Below, in pieces: positions 10,196 to 19,763 of a stretch of 64,000 bases of DNA. The DNA comes from Bordetella holmesii ATCC 51541 (GTDB lineage: Bacteria; Pseudomonadota; Gammaproteobacteria; Burkholderiales; Burkholderiaceae_B), in contig CP007494.1 of NCBI GenBank assembly GCA_000612485.1, positions 930,001 to 994,000 on the forward strand, in the 5' to 3' direction. The stretch's first letter is position 1, and every line of letters starts with the position of its first letter. The translations under genes and the position numbers were made by a program. Below the pieces are notes generated by a model. That model made no database searches and was not told where the DNA came from. It saw only the letters and a program-made list of their open reading frames with translations.

Positions 10196-10699
10196 ATGTC
10201 CCCTCTTACCGAATTTGATGCCGCATTCTTCCGCACCGCACTGGGGCGATTTGCCACGGGCGTGACCGTGGTCAGCACCACCGGCCTGGCCGGCGAACGC
10301 ATCGGCATGACCGTCAGTTCGTTCAACTCGGTTTCGTTGAATCCGCCGCTGGTACTCTGGAGCCTGTCGCGCACGTCCTCGTCGCTGCCGGCCTTCCTGC
10401 AGTGTCAGCATTACGTGGTCAACGTGCTGTCGGCCGAGCAGATCGCCCTGGCCCGCCATTTCGCCACCGGCACGACCAGCGAGCGTTTCAACGGCCTGCC
10501 CGAGATCAGCGCGCCTCACGGCACACCGCGCCTGGACGACCGCAACGCCGCCTGGTTCGAATGCCGCAACCGCAGCCAATACGAAGAAGGCGACCATGTC
10601 ATCATGGTCGGCGAGGTACTGGCCTGCGGCTGCAGCACCGAAGACCCGCTGGTCTTTCATGCCGGCGGATTCGATCTCACTCCTGCCCGTCAGACCTGA
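10196..10699 (+). CDS. flavin reductase family protein (FMN-binding split barrel)
   Basis: 167 aa. The flavin_Reduct domain spans almost the whole protein: [46 protein letters not shown] (~11-57) is the classic start, and [15 protein letters not shown] closes the barrel. Such proteins reduce FMN/FAD with NAD(P)H, often for a two-component monooxygenase. No monooxygenase is adjacent, so the partner is unknown. It sits between pdxH (10 nt) and the FAD oxidoreductase (5 nt), probably in one operon. Confidence 0.88.
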   Translation: MSPLTEFDAAFFRTALGRFATGVTVVSTTGLAGERIGMTVSSFNSVSLNPPLVLWSLSRTSSSLPAFLQCQHYVVNVLSAEQIALARHFATGTTSERFNGLPEISAPHGTPRLDDRNAAWFECRNRSQYEEGDHVIMVGEVLACGCSTEDPLVFHAGGFDLTPARQT

Positions 10700-10704
10700 A
10701 CGCC

Positions 10705-11814
10705 ATGAACACCGACATCGATTGCATTGTCATTGGGGCCGGCGTCGTCGGCCTGGCCATTGCCCGCGCACTGGCGCTGTCCGGCCGGGAGGTCCTGGTG
10801 GCCGAAGCCACCGAAGCCATCGGCACGGGCACCAGCTCGCGCAACTCCGAGGTCATCCATGCCGGCATCTACTACCCGGCAGGCAGCCTGAAGGCACGCC
10901 TGTGCGTGCGCGGCAAACACCTGCTCTACGAATACTGCGCCACGCGGGGCATCGGCCACCATCGTCTGGGCAAACTCATCGTCGCGACTTCCGAAACCGA
11001 GGCCGCCAGCCTGGCCGGCATCGCGCAGCGCGCCGCTGCCAATGGCGTGGACGATCTCCAGCCGCTGAGCGCACAGCAGGCCCAGGCGCTCGAACCCGCA
11101 CTGCGTTGCACGGCCGCGCTGCTGTCGCCGTCGACAGGCATCGTCGACAGCCATGCCCTGATGCTGTCCTACCAGGGCGAGGCCGAAAACGCGGGCGCGC
11201 AGTTCGTGTTTCACACCCGTATGCTTGGCGCGCGCGTGCGCGCCCAAGGCGGCTTCGACGTGGACTTCGGCGGCCCCGAGCCCATGACACTGAGCTGCAA
11301 CGTGCTCATCAACAGCGCCGGGCTGCATGCCCCGACGCTGTCGCGCCGCATCGAAGGCCTGCCGGCGGCCAGCATCCCGGCCGAATACCTCTGCAAGGGC
11401 AGCTACTTCACGCTGGCCGGTCGGACACCCTTTGGCCGTCTCATCTACCCGGTGCCGCAACACGCCGGCCTGGGCGTGCACCTGACGCTGGACATGGGTG
11501 GGCAGGCCAAGTTCGGTCCCGATACCGAATGGATTCCGGTCGAGGACTACACCTTGCACCCCGAGCGCGCGGACGTCTTTTACGAGGCTGTGCGCCGCTA
11601 TTGGCCGCAATTGCCCGACCATGCGCTCGCACCCGGCTACACTGGCATCCGGCCTAAAATCTCGGGCCCTCACGAACCGGCCGCAGACTTCATGATTTCG
11701 GCGCCGGCCCAACATGGCATCGCCGGCTTCGTGGGCCTGTATGGCATCGAATCCCCCGGCTTGACCTCCAGCCTCGCGCTGGCCGAAGAAACCCTGGCCC
11801 TGCTGGTCGGCTGA
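10705..11814 (+). CDS. FAD-dependent oxidoreductase, L-2-hydroxyglutarate oxidase-like (DAO fold)
   Basis: 369 aa from the ATG at 10705, which directly precedes the dinucleotide-binding motif [18 protein letters not shown] (~7-24). The frame is open further upstream but that overlaps the flavin reductase gene. The DAO-fold segment [29 protein letters not shown] matches the L-2-hydroxyglutarate oxidase branch, and GYTGIRPKI plus [22 protein letters not shown] form the C-terminal FAD contact. It probably oxidises a small 2-hydroxy acid; the substrate is inferred by family only. Confidence 0.85.
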   Translation: MNTDIDCIVIGAGVVGLAIARALALSGREVLVAEATEAIGTGTSSRNSEVIHAGIYYPAGSLKARLCVRGKHLLYEYCATRGIGHHRLGKLIVATSETEAASLAGIAQRAAANGVDDLQPLSAQQAQALEPALRCTAALLSPSTGIVDSHALMLSYQGEAENAGAQFVFHTRMLGARVRAQGGFDVDFGGPEPMTLSCNVLINSAGLHAPTLSRRIEGLPAASIPAEYLCKGSYFTLAGRTPFGRLIYPVPQHAGLGVHLTLDMGGQAKFGPDTEWIPVEDYTLHPERADVFYEAVRRYWPQLPDHALAPGYTGIRPKISGPHEPAADFMISAPAQHGIAGFVGLYGIESPGLTSSLALAEETLALLVG

Positions 11815-11842
11815 TCGTACCGCTTTTATTGATCCCAAGAAC

Positions 11843-12697
11843 ATGCAGCACAACGACTACATCCTGACCCTGTCTTGCCCTGACCGTACGGGCATCGTCT
11901 ATCGCGTCAGCGGCCTGCTGTTCGAACTGGGTTGCAACATCCTCGACTCGCAGCAGTTCGGCGACGAAGAAACGGGGCGCTTTTTCCTGCGCGTGCATTT
12001 TGACCTGCCGGGCGAAGGCAACGCCGCGATGCTGCGCGAAACCTTCGCCACCGTGGCGACCGACTACGGCATGGACTGGCAGATTCATGATGCGCGCCAG
12101 AAGCCGCGCCTGCTCATCATGGTGAGCAAGCAGGGCCATTGCCTGAACGACCTGCTGTTCCGTGTGGGCAGCGGCCAGTTGCATGCCGAGATCGCCGCCA
12201 TCGTGTCCAACCACGATGACTACGCCGGGCTGGCCGCGTCATACGGCATCCCGTTCCATCATCTGCCCGTGACGGCCGACACCAAGACGGCGCAGGAACA
12301 CCAGGTGCTGGAGCTGGTCGAGCGCGAACGCATCGATCTGGTGGTATTGGCCCGCTACATGCAGATCCTGTCGGCCGACCTGTGCCACGCACTGGCCGGC
12401 CGCGCCATCAATATCCACCACAGCTTCCTGCCCAGTTTCAAGGGTGCACGCCCCTATCACCAGGCGCATGCCCGTGGCGTCAAGCTCATTGGCGCCACCG
12501 CCCATTACGTCACCTCCGACCTGGACGAAGGCCCCATCATCGAACAGGACATCGAGCGCGTAGACCACACCATGACGGCGCAGGATCTCACGCAAGTCGG
12601 TAGCGACATCGAGTCCATGGTGCTTTCCCGTGCCGTGCGCAGCCACGTCGAGCACCGTATTTTGCTCAATCGCAACAAGACCGTCGTCTTCCGCTAG
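11843..12697 (+). CDS. purU: formyltetrahydrofolate deformylase
   Basis: 284 aa. Hydrolyses 10-formyl-THF to formate and THF, balancing C1 pools. The N-terminal ACT domain (~4-85, DYILTLSCPDRTGIVYRVSGLLFELGCNI) is the regulatory part. The formyltransferase-like domain (~88-284) carries VSKQGHCLNDLL, NHDDYAGLAASYGIPFHHLP and INIHHSFLPSFKGARPYHQAHARGVKLIGATAHYVT with the catalytic Asn/His. The conserved Asp lies in DLDEGPIIEQD. It is complete and converges on ggt, whose stop lies 9 nt away. Confidence 0.97.
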   Translation: MQHNDYILTLSCPDRTGIVYRVSGLLFELGCNILDSQQFGDEETGRFFLRVHFDLPGEGNAAMLRETFATVATDYGMDWQIHDARQKPRLLIMVSKQGHCLNDLLFRVGSGQLHAEIAAIVSNHDDYAGLAASYGIPFHHLPVTADTKTAQEHQVLELVERERIDLVVLARYMQILSADLCHALAGRAINIHHSFLPSFKGARPYHQAHARGVKLIGATAHYVTSDLDEGPIIEQDIERVDHTMTAQDLTQVGSDIESMVLSRAVRSHVEHRILLNRNKTVVFR

Positions 12698-12706
12698 GAC
12701 GGGCCG

Positions 12707-14443
12707 TCAGCGCCCGAGCGCGACCCCTTCGCGGCGCGGATCGGCGCCGCCCGCCAGCCGCCCGGGCTCGATCATGATGCCCTGCACACCGCTGGTGAAC
12801 TCCACCATCTCGACCTTGTGCCCCAGCGCGCGCAGGCCTGGCGCCAGGGCCTGCAACGCACTGCCCTGCTCCAGCTCGGTCGCCTGATTGCGGCTGCCCA
12901 TGTTGGGCAGGGCAATCGCGGCCTGGATGTCCAGGCCCCCGTCGATCACCCCCACCAAGGTCTTGGCGACATAGTTGATGATGGCGCTGCCGCCCGGCGA
13001 CCCCAGCGCCAGCCACGGCTTGCCCGAGCGGAATACGATCATCGGCGCCATCGAGCTGCGCGGCCGCTTGCCGCCCTCGATACGATTGGCCACTAACCGG
13101 CCCTGGGCATCGCGCCACGAGGACGAGAAATCCGTCATCTCGTTGTTGAGCAGAAAGCCGTGCACGAAGATCTTGCTGCCAAAGGCCGATTCAATCGTGG
13201 ACGTCATGGACACAATATCGCCGTGGTCATCGACGGCCACCAGATGGCTGGTGGACGGCACCTCGAAGGCATCGTCTTGCGCACGCGCCTGACGCAATCC
13301 CTCCGGGTCGCCGGGCAGGGCGTGCCGCATGCTCCGATCCGCACGGATGAGCGCGGCACGCTGGCGCAAATACTCAGGATCGAGCATGGCCGCCGTGGGC
13401 ACCGGCACGAACTGCGGGTCGGCCACATAAACATCGCGGTCGGCAAAAGCAAGCCTGCCGCTTTCGGCGAAATAATGCACCGTACGTAGCGATTGCGCAC
13501 CCTGCAGTCGGTAGGGCTGCAACTGCCCCAGTATCTGCAGTACCGCCAACGGCCCGCTGCTCGGCGGCGGTGGACCGCACAGCCGGTAGCCCCGATACCG
13601 CCCACAGATCGGCTCGCGCCTGACGGCCTCATAGCCCGCGAGATCGGCCTCGCTCAAATCGCCCGGCTGGGGATGGGACCGCACGGCAGCCACGATATCG
13701 TGCGCCACCTCTCCCGTGTAGAAGGCATCCGGCCCTTCCGCAGCGATGCGCCGCAGCAGGCGGGCAAACGCAGGATTGCGCATCACATGGCCTTCTGGCC
13801 AGGCTTGGCCCTGCTCATCCAGAAAATACGCCGCCGCAGCGGGCTGCGCAGCCAATTGAGGGCTGCTTTGGATCAGCGTGTGCAAGCGTGGCGAGACCGC
13901 AAACCCTTGCTCTGCCAGGGCAATGGCTGGTGCAAACAGATCGGGCCAGGGCAAGCGCCCCTTGTCGGCGTGCGCCAGAGCCAGGCCGCGCAGCAGCCCC
14001 GGCGTGGCCACGGCGCGGCCATTATTGACGGCCTCGGCAAAAGGGATAGGCTTGCCTTCGCGCAGAAACCGATCCGCCTGCGCGGCCGCCGGCGCGGTCT
14101 CCCGGCTGTCGTAGGCGATCAGTTCATGCGTGGCAGCGTCGTAGTGCAGCATGAAAGCACCGCCCCCGATGCCGGAGGACTGCGGCTCGGTCAGGTTCAG
14201 CACCAGTTGCGCGGCAATCACGGCATCGACCGCGCTACCGCCGCGCGCCAACATCGCCTCGCCCGCCTGACTGGCCAGCGGGTTGGCCGTGGCGATCATG
14301 TATGTGTGCGCGATCGCCAGCGACTTGGCCTGATACCCGCTGGCACCCTCCGGATTCACGTCCCGCGCCCACGCCGGCCCACACGCCAGCAACGCCAGGA
14401 CCAGGCTGGCAAATACGGTGTAACGGGCAGATAAACGCGGCAT
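12707..14443 (-). CDS. ggt: gamma-glutamyltransferase (periplasmic glutathione hydrolase)
   Basis: About 578 aa from MPRLSARYTVFASLVLALLACGPAWA, a Sec signal peptide probably cleaved after AWA. An upstream in-frame ATG at 14479 would put 12 charged residues before the signal, so 14443 is preferred. Ntn-hydrolase that self-cleaves at a conserved Thr: here Thr in PSTSHLVAVDDHG begins the small subunit. GIGGGAFMLHYDA and GSPGGSAIINYVAKTL are the large- and small-subunit signatures. It removes gamma-glutamyl groups from glutathione in the periplasm. A glutathione-degrading chaC-like gene sits about 3 kb away but is broken. Confidence 0.94.
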   Translation of the reverse strand: MPRLSARYTVFASLVLALLACGPAWARDVNPEGASGYQAKSLAIAHTYMIATANPLASQAGEAMLARGGSAVDAVIAAQLVLNLTEPQSSGIGGGAFMLHYDAATHELIAYDSRETAPAAAQADRFLREGKPIPFAEAVNNGRAVATPGLLRGLALAHADKGRLPWPDLFAPAIALAEQGFAVSPRLHTLIQSSPQLAAQPAAAAYFLDEQGQAWPEGHVMRNPAFARLLRRIAAEGPDAFYTGEVAHDIVAAVRSHPQPGDLSEADLAGYEAVRREPICGRYRGYRLCGPPPPSSGPLAVLQILGQLQPYRLQGAQSLRTVHYFAESGRLAFADRDVYVADPQFVPVPTAAMLDPEYLRQRAALIRADRSMRHALPGDPEGLRQARAQDDAFEVPSTSHLVAVDDHGDIVSMTSTIESAFGSKIFVHGFLLNNEMTDFSSSWRDAQGRLVANRIEGGKRPRSSMAPMIVFRSGKPWLALGSPGGSAIINYVAKTLVGVIDGGLDIQAAIALPNMGSRNQATELEQGSALQALAPGLRALGHKVEMVEFTSGVQGIMIEPGRLAGGADPRREGVALGR

Positions 14444-14540
14444 TGCAGCAGTCTCGACGGGATGGGCGTAAGCCCCCATCTTAAGCCGCCGGCTGAGCTT
14501 TCGGCCTTAAAATCGGTTTTTTTGGATTCTGCCGACCGCC

Positions 14541-15440
14541 ATGCGCTTGCGCCATATCGAAGTGTTCGAAGCCATCCGACGCACGGGCTCGCTGACCGAG
14601 GCCGCCGCGGCGCTGCACATTTCGCAGCCAGCGGCCAGCAAACTGCTTGCCCATGCCGAAGCGCAGCTTGGCTTCAAACTGTTCGAGCGCGTCAAAGGCC
14701 GACTGGTCGCCACGCGTGAGGCCGATATCCTTACCCCGGAAATCGCCCGCCTCAACAAGGACCTCAACAGCGTGCGCAGGCTGGCGGCCTCGCTGCGCGA
14801 AAGCCCCTATGGCCACCTGCGGCTAGGCTGCGCCCCGGCGCTCGGCCTGGGTCTGCTGCCGGCAGTGGTGCGCGCTTGCCGCGACGATCATCCCGGCCTG
14901 ACCTTCGACATTCATACCCACCACAGTGCCGAGCTCGTACAGGGCCTGCTGGCGCGCGAGCTGGACTTGGCCGTCACTTTCGACACCAACGCGCATCCCG
15001 GTCTGACACGCAGCGAGCTGGGATACACCTCGCTGGTACACCTGAGCCGCCAGGCAGGCCAGGGGCCCGCGCGGCTGGCCGATCTGGCCGAGGACACCCT
15101 GATCGTCCTCGATGCGCGCGACGCCTCCGGGTCGCTGCTACAGGCCGCGCTCGATACGCTGGGACTGGCGCCCACGGTGGCCATACAGGTGCAGACGCAT
15201 TATGTCGCCTGCGCCCTGGCCGAAGCGGGCTGCGGCCACGCCATCGTCGACGCCATCACCGCGCGCGCCATGCTGCGCCCCGGCATGACGGTGCGGCCCC
15301 TGGAGCCTGCGCTGCGCGTGCCGATCGGCATTCTGACGCGCAGCCGCGACCCGTTGCCCACGCTCTACCAGGACTTCGTCGACCGTCTGCGCGCGCACTG
15401 CCGGGCCCTGGAGCGTGCCGGCCTGCCCCGCACCGACTAG
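14541..15440 (+). CDS. LysR-family transcriptional regulator
   Basis: 299 aa, typical LTTR length. The N-terminal winged HTH (~1-60, MRLRHIEVFEAIRRTGSLTEAAAALHISQPAASKLLAHAEAQLG) is followed by a periplasmic-binding-like effector domain (~88-290, YGHLRLGCAPALGLGLLPAVV). It is divergent from ggt with only 97 nt between starts, so it may control ggt or itself. The Bug receptor gene downstream converges on it through a shared terminator. The effector cannot be predicted. Confidence 0.92.
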   Translation: MRLRHIEVFEAIRRTGSLTEAAAALHISQPAASKLLAHAEAQLGFKLFERVKGRLVATREADILTPEIARLNKDLNSVRRLAASLRESPYGHLRLGCAPALGLGLLPAVVRACRDDHPGLTFDIHTHHSAELVQGLLARELDLAVTFDTNAHPGLTRSELGYTSLVHLSRQAGQGPARLADLAEDTLIVLDARDASGSLLQAALDTLGLAPTVAIQVQTHYVACALAEAGCGHAIVDAITARAMLRPGMTVRPLEPALRVPIGILTRSRDPLPTLYQDFVDRLRAHCRALERAGLPRTD

Positions 15441-15493
15441 AGCCGGGTGTGCGTCGGACTCCGGCAAATCGCAACACAGGTCCGCAGCAAATG

Positions 15494-15521
15494 AAAAAGC
15501 CGTGTAAATACACGGCTTTTT
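15494..15521. terminator. bidirectional intrinsic terminator between LysR and Bug genes
   Basis: Perfect 13-bp inverted repeat AAAAAGCCGTGTA / TACACGGCTTTTT with a 2-nt spacer. The A/T flanks supply a U-tract in either direction, serving the rightward LysR gene and the leftward Bug receptor gene. Confidence 0.9.
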
Positions 15522-15540
15522 CGCCACGCTCAGGCCGGGA

Positions 15541-16521
15541 TCAGTCCAGCTTGATGTTCTGCTTCTTCACCACATCAGCGGCCCAGTCGTACTGTTCCTT
15601 GATCTCCTTGGCGAATTCTTCCGGCGTATTGCCCGACGGCGCCGAACCCTGGTCATCCAGCGTCTTCAGGACCTTGGGATCCTTCAGAGCGACCACGGCC
15701 GCGTCACGCAGCTTGGTGACGATTTCCGGCGGGGTGCCCTTCGGTGCCAGCAAGCCATACCAGACCGGCTGGTTCAACGCTGGGAAACCCGCTTCGGCAA
15801 AGGTGGGGACATCCTTAATGGCGTCGATGCGCTTGGGCCACGCGATGGCCATGGCGCGCAGCTTGCCCGCCTGGATCTGCGCCATCGACGACGGCAGGTT
15901 GTCGAAGATCAGTTCGATCTGGCCGCCCACGGCATCGGCGACGGCCGGGCCCGAACCCTTGTAGGGAACGTGCACGATGTCCGTACCGGTGCCCATCTTG
16001 AAGGATTCACCCATCAGGTGCAGCACGCCGCAGGTGCCCGAGCTGCCATACGAATACTTGCCGGGGTTCTTCCTCAGTTCTTCGAGAAAGCCCTTGAAGT
16101 CCTTGGCGGGGAATTTCGGATTGACCGCCACCACGTTGGCCGTATTGGCGAAGTTGGTGACAGGCTGGAAGTCCTTGATCGGGTCATAAGGCAGATCGTT
16201 CGGGCGGCAGGCCGGGTTCACGGCCATGGTCGACACGGTCGCGATCGACAGCGTGTAGCCGTCCGGAGCTGCGCGCGCCGCTTCCGCCGCGCCAATGGCG
16301 CCACCTGCGCCGCCCTTGTTTTCGACCACCATGGGCTGACCCAGCTCTTGGGACATGCGCTGGGTAACGATACGGGCGATGATGTCGGTCGAACCGCCTG
16401 GTGCGAAAGGCACAATCACGCGTATCGGCTTGTCCGGGTAGTTGGCGGCCTGCGCGCCGGCGGCTGCGGCAACGCCCATGGCCACGGCCAACGCCTGAAC
16501 GAGAGTACGTGTTTTGATCAT
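15541..16521 (-). CDS. Bug/TctC-family periplasmic solute-binding protein
   Basis: 326 aa from the ATG at 16521, which has AGGAGG about 9 nt upstream; the longer frame to 16746 lacks this. Sec signal MIKTRTLVQALAVAMGVAAAAGAQA is cleaved before ANYPDKPIRVIVPF. The family hallmark APGGSTDIIARI (~39-50) and GGAGGAIGAAEAARAAPDGYTL are present, with VPYKGSGPAVADAVGGQIELIFD in the second lobe. These receptors bind carboxylates for tripartite tricarboxylate transporters or act as orphan sensors. No TctAB genes are adjacent. Divergent from the AEC permease gene across a 223-bp promoter region. Confidence 0.93.
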   Translation of the reverse strand: MIKTRTLVQALAVAMGVAAAAGAQAANYPDKPIRVIVPFAPGGSTDIIARIVTQRMSQELGQPMVVENKGGAGGAIGAAEAARAAPDGYTLSIATVSTMAVNPACRPNDLPYDPIKDFQPVTNFANTANVVAVNPKFPAKDFKGFLEELRKNPGKYSYGSSGTCGVLHLMGESFKMGTGTDIVHVPYKGSGPAVADAVGGQIELIFDNLPSSMAQIQAGKLRAMAIAWPKRIDAIKDVPTFAEAGFPALNQPVWYGLLAPKGTPPEIVTKLRDAAVVALKDPKVLKTLDDQGSAPSGNTPEEFAKEIKEQYDWAADVVKKQNIKLD

Positions 16522-16744
16522 CGGTGAGTTCCTCCTGATAAGCAGCGCCACGCGTGAGCAGCGCTGGTGTGCGGGATCGGCCATCTGTAGACGGCCTCTG
16601 TCTGTATGGTTATTTGCGAACGCGATCTGCGTCTGCCGCTGTCCGGGGGGCCGTACAGCGTGCGTTCGATGTCGCAGAATAGCAGCAAACGACGCACACG
16701 CGGTAGGATTCAGCCTTGCCAAACACCTCGCCCCGCGCTGAACC

Positions 16745-17635
16745 ATGTCGGTTGCCCTCCTCGTTTTGCCCGATTTTCTACTGGTCGCCCTGGGCTGGGT
16801 ATTGCGTCACAGGCTGGGTTTTACGCGCGAATTTTTCGCAGGCTGCGAGCGTCTGGTGTACTTCGTGCTCATTCCGGCGCTGCTGTTTCAGTCCATTCTG
16901 CGCACGCCCATCAGCGCGGGCAATGCCGTACTGCTGCTGCAGGCTGCCTTTGCCGTGATCGCTGCCGGCGTGGCGCTGTCCTAGCTGGCCGCCCCGGTGC
17001 TCAAACCGCAGCCCATGGCCCTGGCCTCGGCGGCACAGTGCGGCTATCGCTTCAATACCAACATCGGGCTGGCCCTGGCGGCCAGCCTCAACGGCGCTGC
17101 CGGCCAGACGGTCATGGCGCTCATCATCGGGTTTGCCGTCCCCATGGCCAATATCGCTGCCGTCTACGGCCTGGCCCGGCATAACGGCAACAGACTGCTG
17201 GGCGAACTGGCCCGCAATCCCCTCGTGGTCTCCACGCTGCTGGCCCTGGCCTGCAATCTCGCCGGCATGTCGCTGCCCGGCCCGGTGGACACCGTACTCG
17301 GGCGACTGGGCGCGGCCGCCATCGCCCTGGGCATCATGTGCGTGGGCGCCAGCCTTTCCTGGGAGGGCGGACGCGGGCATGGCCGTCTGATCACCTGGAT
17401 GCTGGTCGTCAAACTGCTGGCGCTGCCGCTGGTGGCTCTGGGCGTGGCGCGGCTTTTGCAGATGCCCGCCCTGGAGGCCCGCATGTTGCTGTTGTTCACC
17501 ACCCTGCCCACGGCCTCGGCCAGCTATGTTCTGGCCATGCGCATGGGCGGAGACGGCCGCATGGTGGCCGTTCTGCTGTCGCTGGGCACCCTGATCTCGG
17601 CGCTGACCATCCCACTCTGGCTGATGGCAGGCTGA
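16745..17635 (+). pseudogene. AEC-family permease interrupted by an in-frame amber codon
   Basis: The auxin-efflux-carrier family exports or imports small organic acids such as malate. Codons 1-79 give the first two or three helices (LLVLPDFLLVALGWVLRHRLGF, LVYFVLIPALLFQSILRTPIS). TAG at 16982 then interrupts, and the same frame continues LAAPVLKPQPMALASAAQCGYRFNTNIGLALAA to 17635 with seven or more helices. Read through, the protein would be 296 aa, close to the family norm (about 300). A single substitution at codon 80 explains the break. Re-initiation downstream would give a protein lacking the N-terminal helices, so it is scored as a pseudogene. Confidence 0.82.
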
Positions 17636-17672
17636 AAAAAAAGTGCCGCCCGCCTTATAGGGCGGGCGGCAC
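17635..17672 (-). terminator. intrinsic terminator of fumC
   Basis: Perfect 12-bp GC stem (GTGCCGCCCGCC / GGCGGGCGGCAC) with a 6-nt loop. On the minus strand it is followed by a run of eight U, as expected for leftward fumC. On the plus strand it sits directly after the AEC permease stop but lacks a T-run there. Confidence 0.9.
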
Positions 17673-17689
17673 GTATGCCATGCCTGGAA

Positions 17690-19081
17690 TCAGGTCTTGG
17701 CGTTGGTCATGTTGCCGGGCACCACCCACTCGGCAAACTGCTCTTGCGACACATGGCCCAGCGCCAGGGCGGCCTGCTTCAATGACAAGCCCTCCTTGTG
17801 CGCCTTCTTGGCAATCTGCGCGGCCTTGTCGTAGCCGATATGCGGATTCAGCGCCGTCACAAGCATCAATGAACGATCGACCAGCTCGGCGATACGCTCC
17901 AGATTCGGCTCGATCCCGCGCGCGCAATGCGCGTCGAAACTGGCCATCCCGTCCGTCAGCAGGCGCACCGACTGCAGGAAATTGTGGATAATCACAGGCT
18001 TGTAGACGTTGAGCTCGAAATTGCCGCTGGCCCCACCGATGTTGATGGCCACGTCATTGCCCAGCACCTGTGCCGACAGCATGGTCAGGGCTTCGCACTG
18101 CGTCGGGTTGACCTTGCCCGGCATGATGGAGCTGCCTGGCTCGTTTTCCGGGATGCTGATTTCGCCCAGACCCGAACGCGGGCCGCTGGACAGCCAGCGC
18201 ACGTCGTTGGCGATCTTCATCGCGCCCGCAGCCAGTGCCTTGAGCGCGCCATGCGCAAACAGCAACGCTTCGTGCGAGGCCAACGCCTGGAACTTGTTCG
18301 GTGCCGACACGAAAGCCACACCCGTGTCGTGCGCCAGCGCGGCCGAGACCTTGGCGCTGAATTCCGGATGGGCATTGAGCCCGGTGCCGACCGCCGTGCC
18401 GCCGATGGCCAGTTGATGCAGCCCAGGCAGCGTGGCGCGGATCTGCGCTTCGGCCAGGTCGAGCTGGGCAACCCAGCCGGAAATTTCCTGGCCCAGCGTC
18501 AGCGGCGTGGCATCCTGCAAATGGGTGCGGCCGATCTTGACGATGTCATAGAAGGCAGCACTTTTTTCCGCCAGCGTCGCGCGCAGCGTCTTCAGCGAAG
18601 GCAGCAGGTGCTGCTCGACCTGCACGGCAGCGGCCACATGCATGGCCGTGGGGAACGTGTCGTTGGACGACTGGCCGCGATTGACGTGGTCATTGGGGTG
18701 CACCTTGCGCGCTTCGCCACGCACCCCGCCCAGAATCTCCGAGGCGCGGTTGGCCAGCACCTCGTTCATGTTCATATTGCTTTGCGTGCCCGAGCCGGTC
18801 TGCCAGACCGACAGCGGAAACTCGTTCGGCCATTTGCCGGCGATGACTTCGTCGGCGGCGGCGATGATGCCTTTGGCGATCGCGGGGTCGAGCTCACCGA
18901 GCTCGGCATTGACCTGGGCGGCGGCGCGCTTGAGCTGCGCCATGGCGGTGATCAGCGGCACCGGCATTTTTTCGGTGGAAATCGCAAAAAAATGCAGCGA
19001 ACGCTGGGTCTGCGCGCCCCAAAGATGCTCGTCAGGGACTTCGATTGGGCCGAAAGTGTCTTTTTCGGTGCGGGTCTTCAT
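17690..19081 (-). CDS. fumC: class II fumarate hydratase
   Basis: 463 aa. Iron-independent fumarase of the TCA cycle; homotetramer. The superfamily signature [15 protein letters not shown] (~317-331) is intact, preceded by the catalytic-loop region. [16 protein letters not shown] and [17 protein letters not shown] are typical of class II fumarase rather than aspartase or argininosuccinate lyase. N-terminal [28 protein letters not shown] is canonical. The window also encodes a class I Fe-S fumarase (35924-37447), so the cell would have two unrelated fumarases. Confidence 0.97.
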   Translation of the reverse strand: MKTRTEKDTFGPIEVPDEHLWGAQTQRSLHFFAISTEKMPVPLITAMAQLKRAAAQVNAELGELDPAIAKGIIAAADEVIAGKWPNEFPLSVWQTGSGTQSNMNMNEVLANRASEILGGVRGEARKVHPNDHVNRGQSSNDTFPTAMHVAAAVQVEQHLLPSLKTLRATLAEKSAAFYDIVKIGRTHLQDATPLTLGQEISGWVAQLDLAEAQIRATLPGLHQLAIGGTAVGTGLNAHPEFSAKVSAALAHDTGVAFVSAPNKFQALASHEALLFAHGALKALAAGAMKIANDVRWLSSGPRSGLGEISIPENEPGSSIMPGKVNPTQCEALTMLSAQVLGNDVAINIGGASGNFELNVYKPVIIHNFLQSVRLLTDGMASFDAHCARGIEPNLERIAELVDRSLMLVTALNPHIGYDKAAQIAKKAHKEGLSLKQAALALGHVSQEQFAEWVVPGNMTNAKT

Positions 19082-19229
19082 GAATCACGGCTCCGTAACA
19101 ACGAGACAATCCTGCCAGGTCGGATCCGGCAAGAACAATGAGAATCACTATCAACTCGAAAGCGTAGCAGAAAGATAGCTCTTCCTATAATCCGACTCAC
19201 CAATTTGTTTTTACCACCTGGTCGCCGCC

Positions 19230-19763
19230 ATGTCCGCTCCGCTTGCCCATCTCGAACTGCATCTGCCCGACGAACACGCCACCGACGCGCTGGCTGAGAA
19301 ACTGGCGCCCCTGGTCAATGGCGCCAACGGCCCGGCAGGGGGACGGATACACCTGCGGGGCGACCTGGGCGCCGGCAAGACCGCGTTCACCCGGGCGCTG
19401 TTGCGCACAAGCGGCATCAAGGGCCGGATCAAAAGTCCGACCTATGCCCTGCTTGAATCCTATAAAGTTTCTAACTTATACTTCTATCACTTTGATTTTT
19501 ATAGACTTAGTGATACGCGAGAATGGTTGGACGCAGGATTTCGCGATTTACTGCGTGACGACGCCGTCGTTTTGATCGAATGGCCCGAGCGGGCCGGTGC
19601 GTTTTTACCGGTGCCGGATCTGGAGATCGCCCTGCTTCATACCGAGCAGGGACGCGATGCCAACCTGACCGCCTACACGGCCCGAGGACAAACATGGTTG
19701 AACGCGATTGTCCCTCCGATAGCGGCGCACTCCAGCCACGCGCCGCCACGCGCCGACGCCTGA
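19230..19763 (+). CDS. tsaE: tRNA threonylcarbamoyladenosine biosynthesis ATPase TsaE
   Basis: 177 aa. P-loop ATPase of the TsaBDE complex making t6A37. Walker A is GDLGAGKTAFTR (~46-57); SPTYALLESY and FDFYRLSDTREWLDAGFRDLL follow, then the Walker B-like VVLIEWPERAG. Codons for about residues 74-98 are strikingly AT-rich (TCT, TTA, AGA, CTT, AGT) in an otherwise GC-rich gene. The 3' end overlaps the amidase start by 70 nt, so the two are co-transcribed, as in many proteobacteria. Confidence 0.94.
   Translation: MSAPLAHLELHLPDEHATDALAEKLAPLVNGANGPAGGRIHLRGDLGAGKTAFTRALLRTSGIKGRIKSPTYALLESYKVSNLYFYHFDFYRLSDTREWLDAGFRDLLRDDAVVLIEWPERAGAFLPVPDLEIALLHTEQGRDANLTAYTARGQTWLNAIVPPIAAHSSHAPPRADA

Noticed and set aside
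10402..10704. Upstream extension of the FAD oxidoreductase frame
   Set aside because: It lies wholly inside the flavin reductase gene; the dinucleotide-binding motif starts directly after the ATG at 10705.
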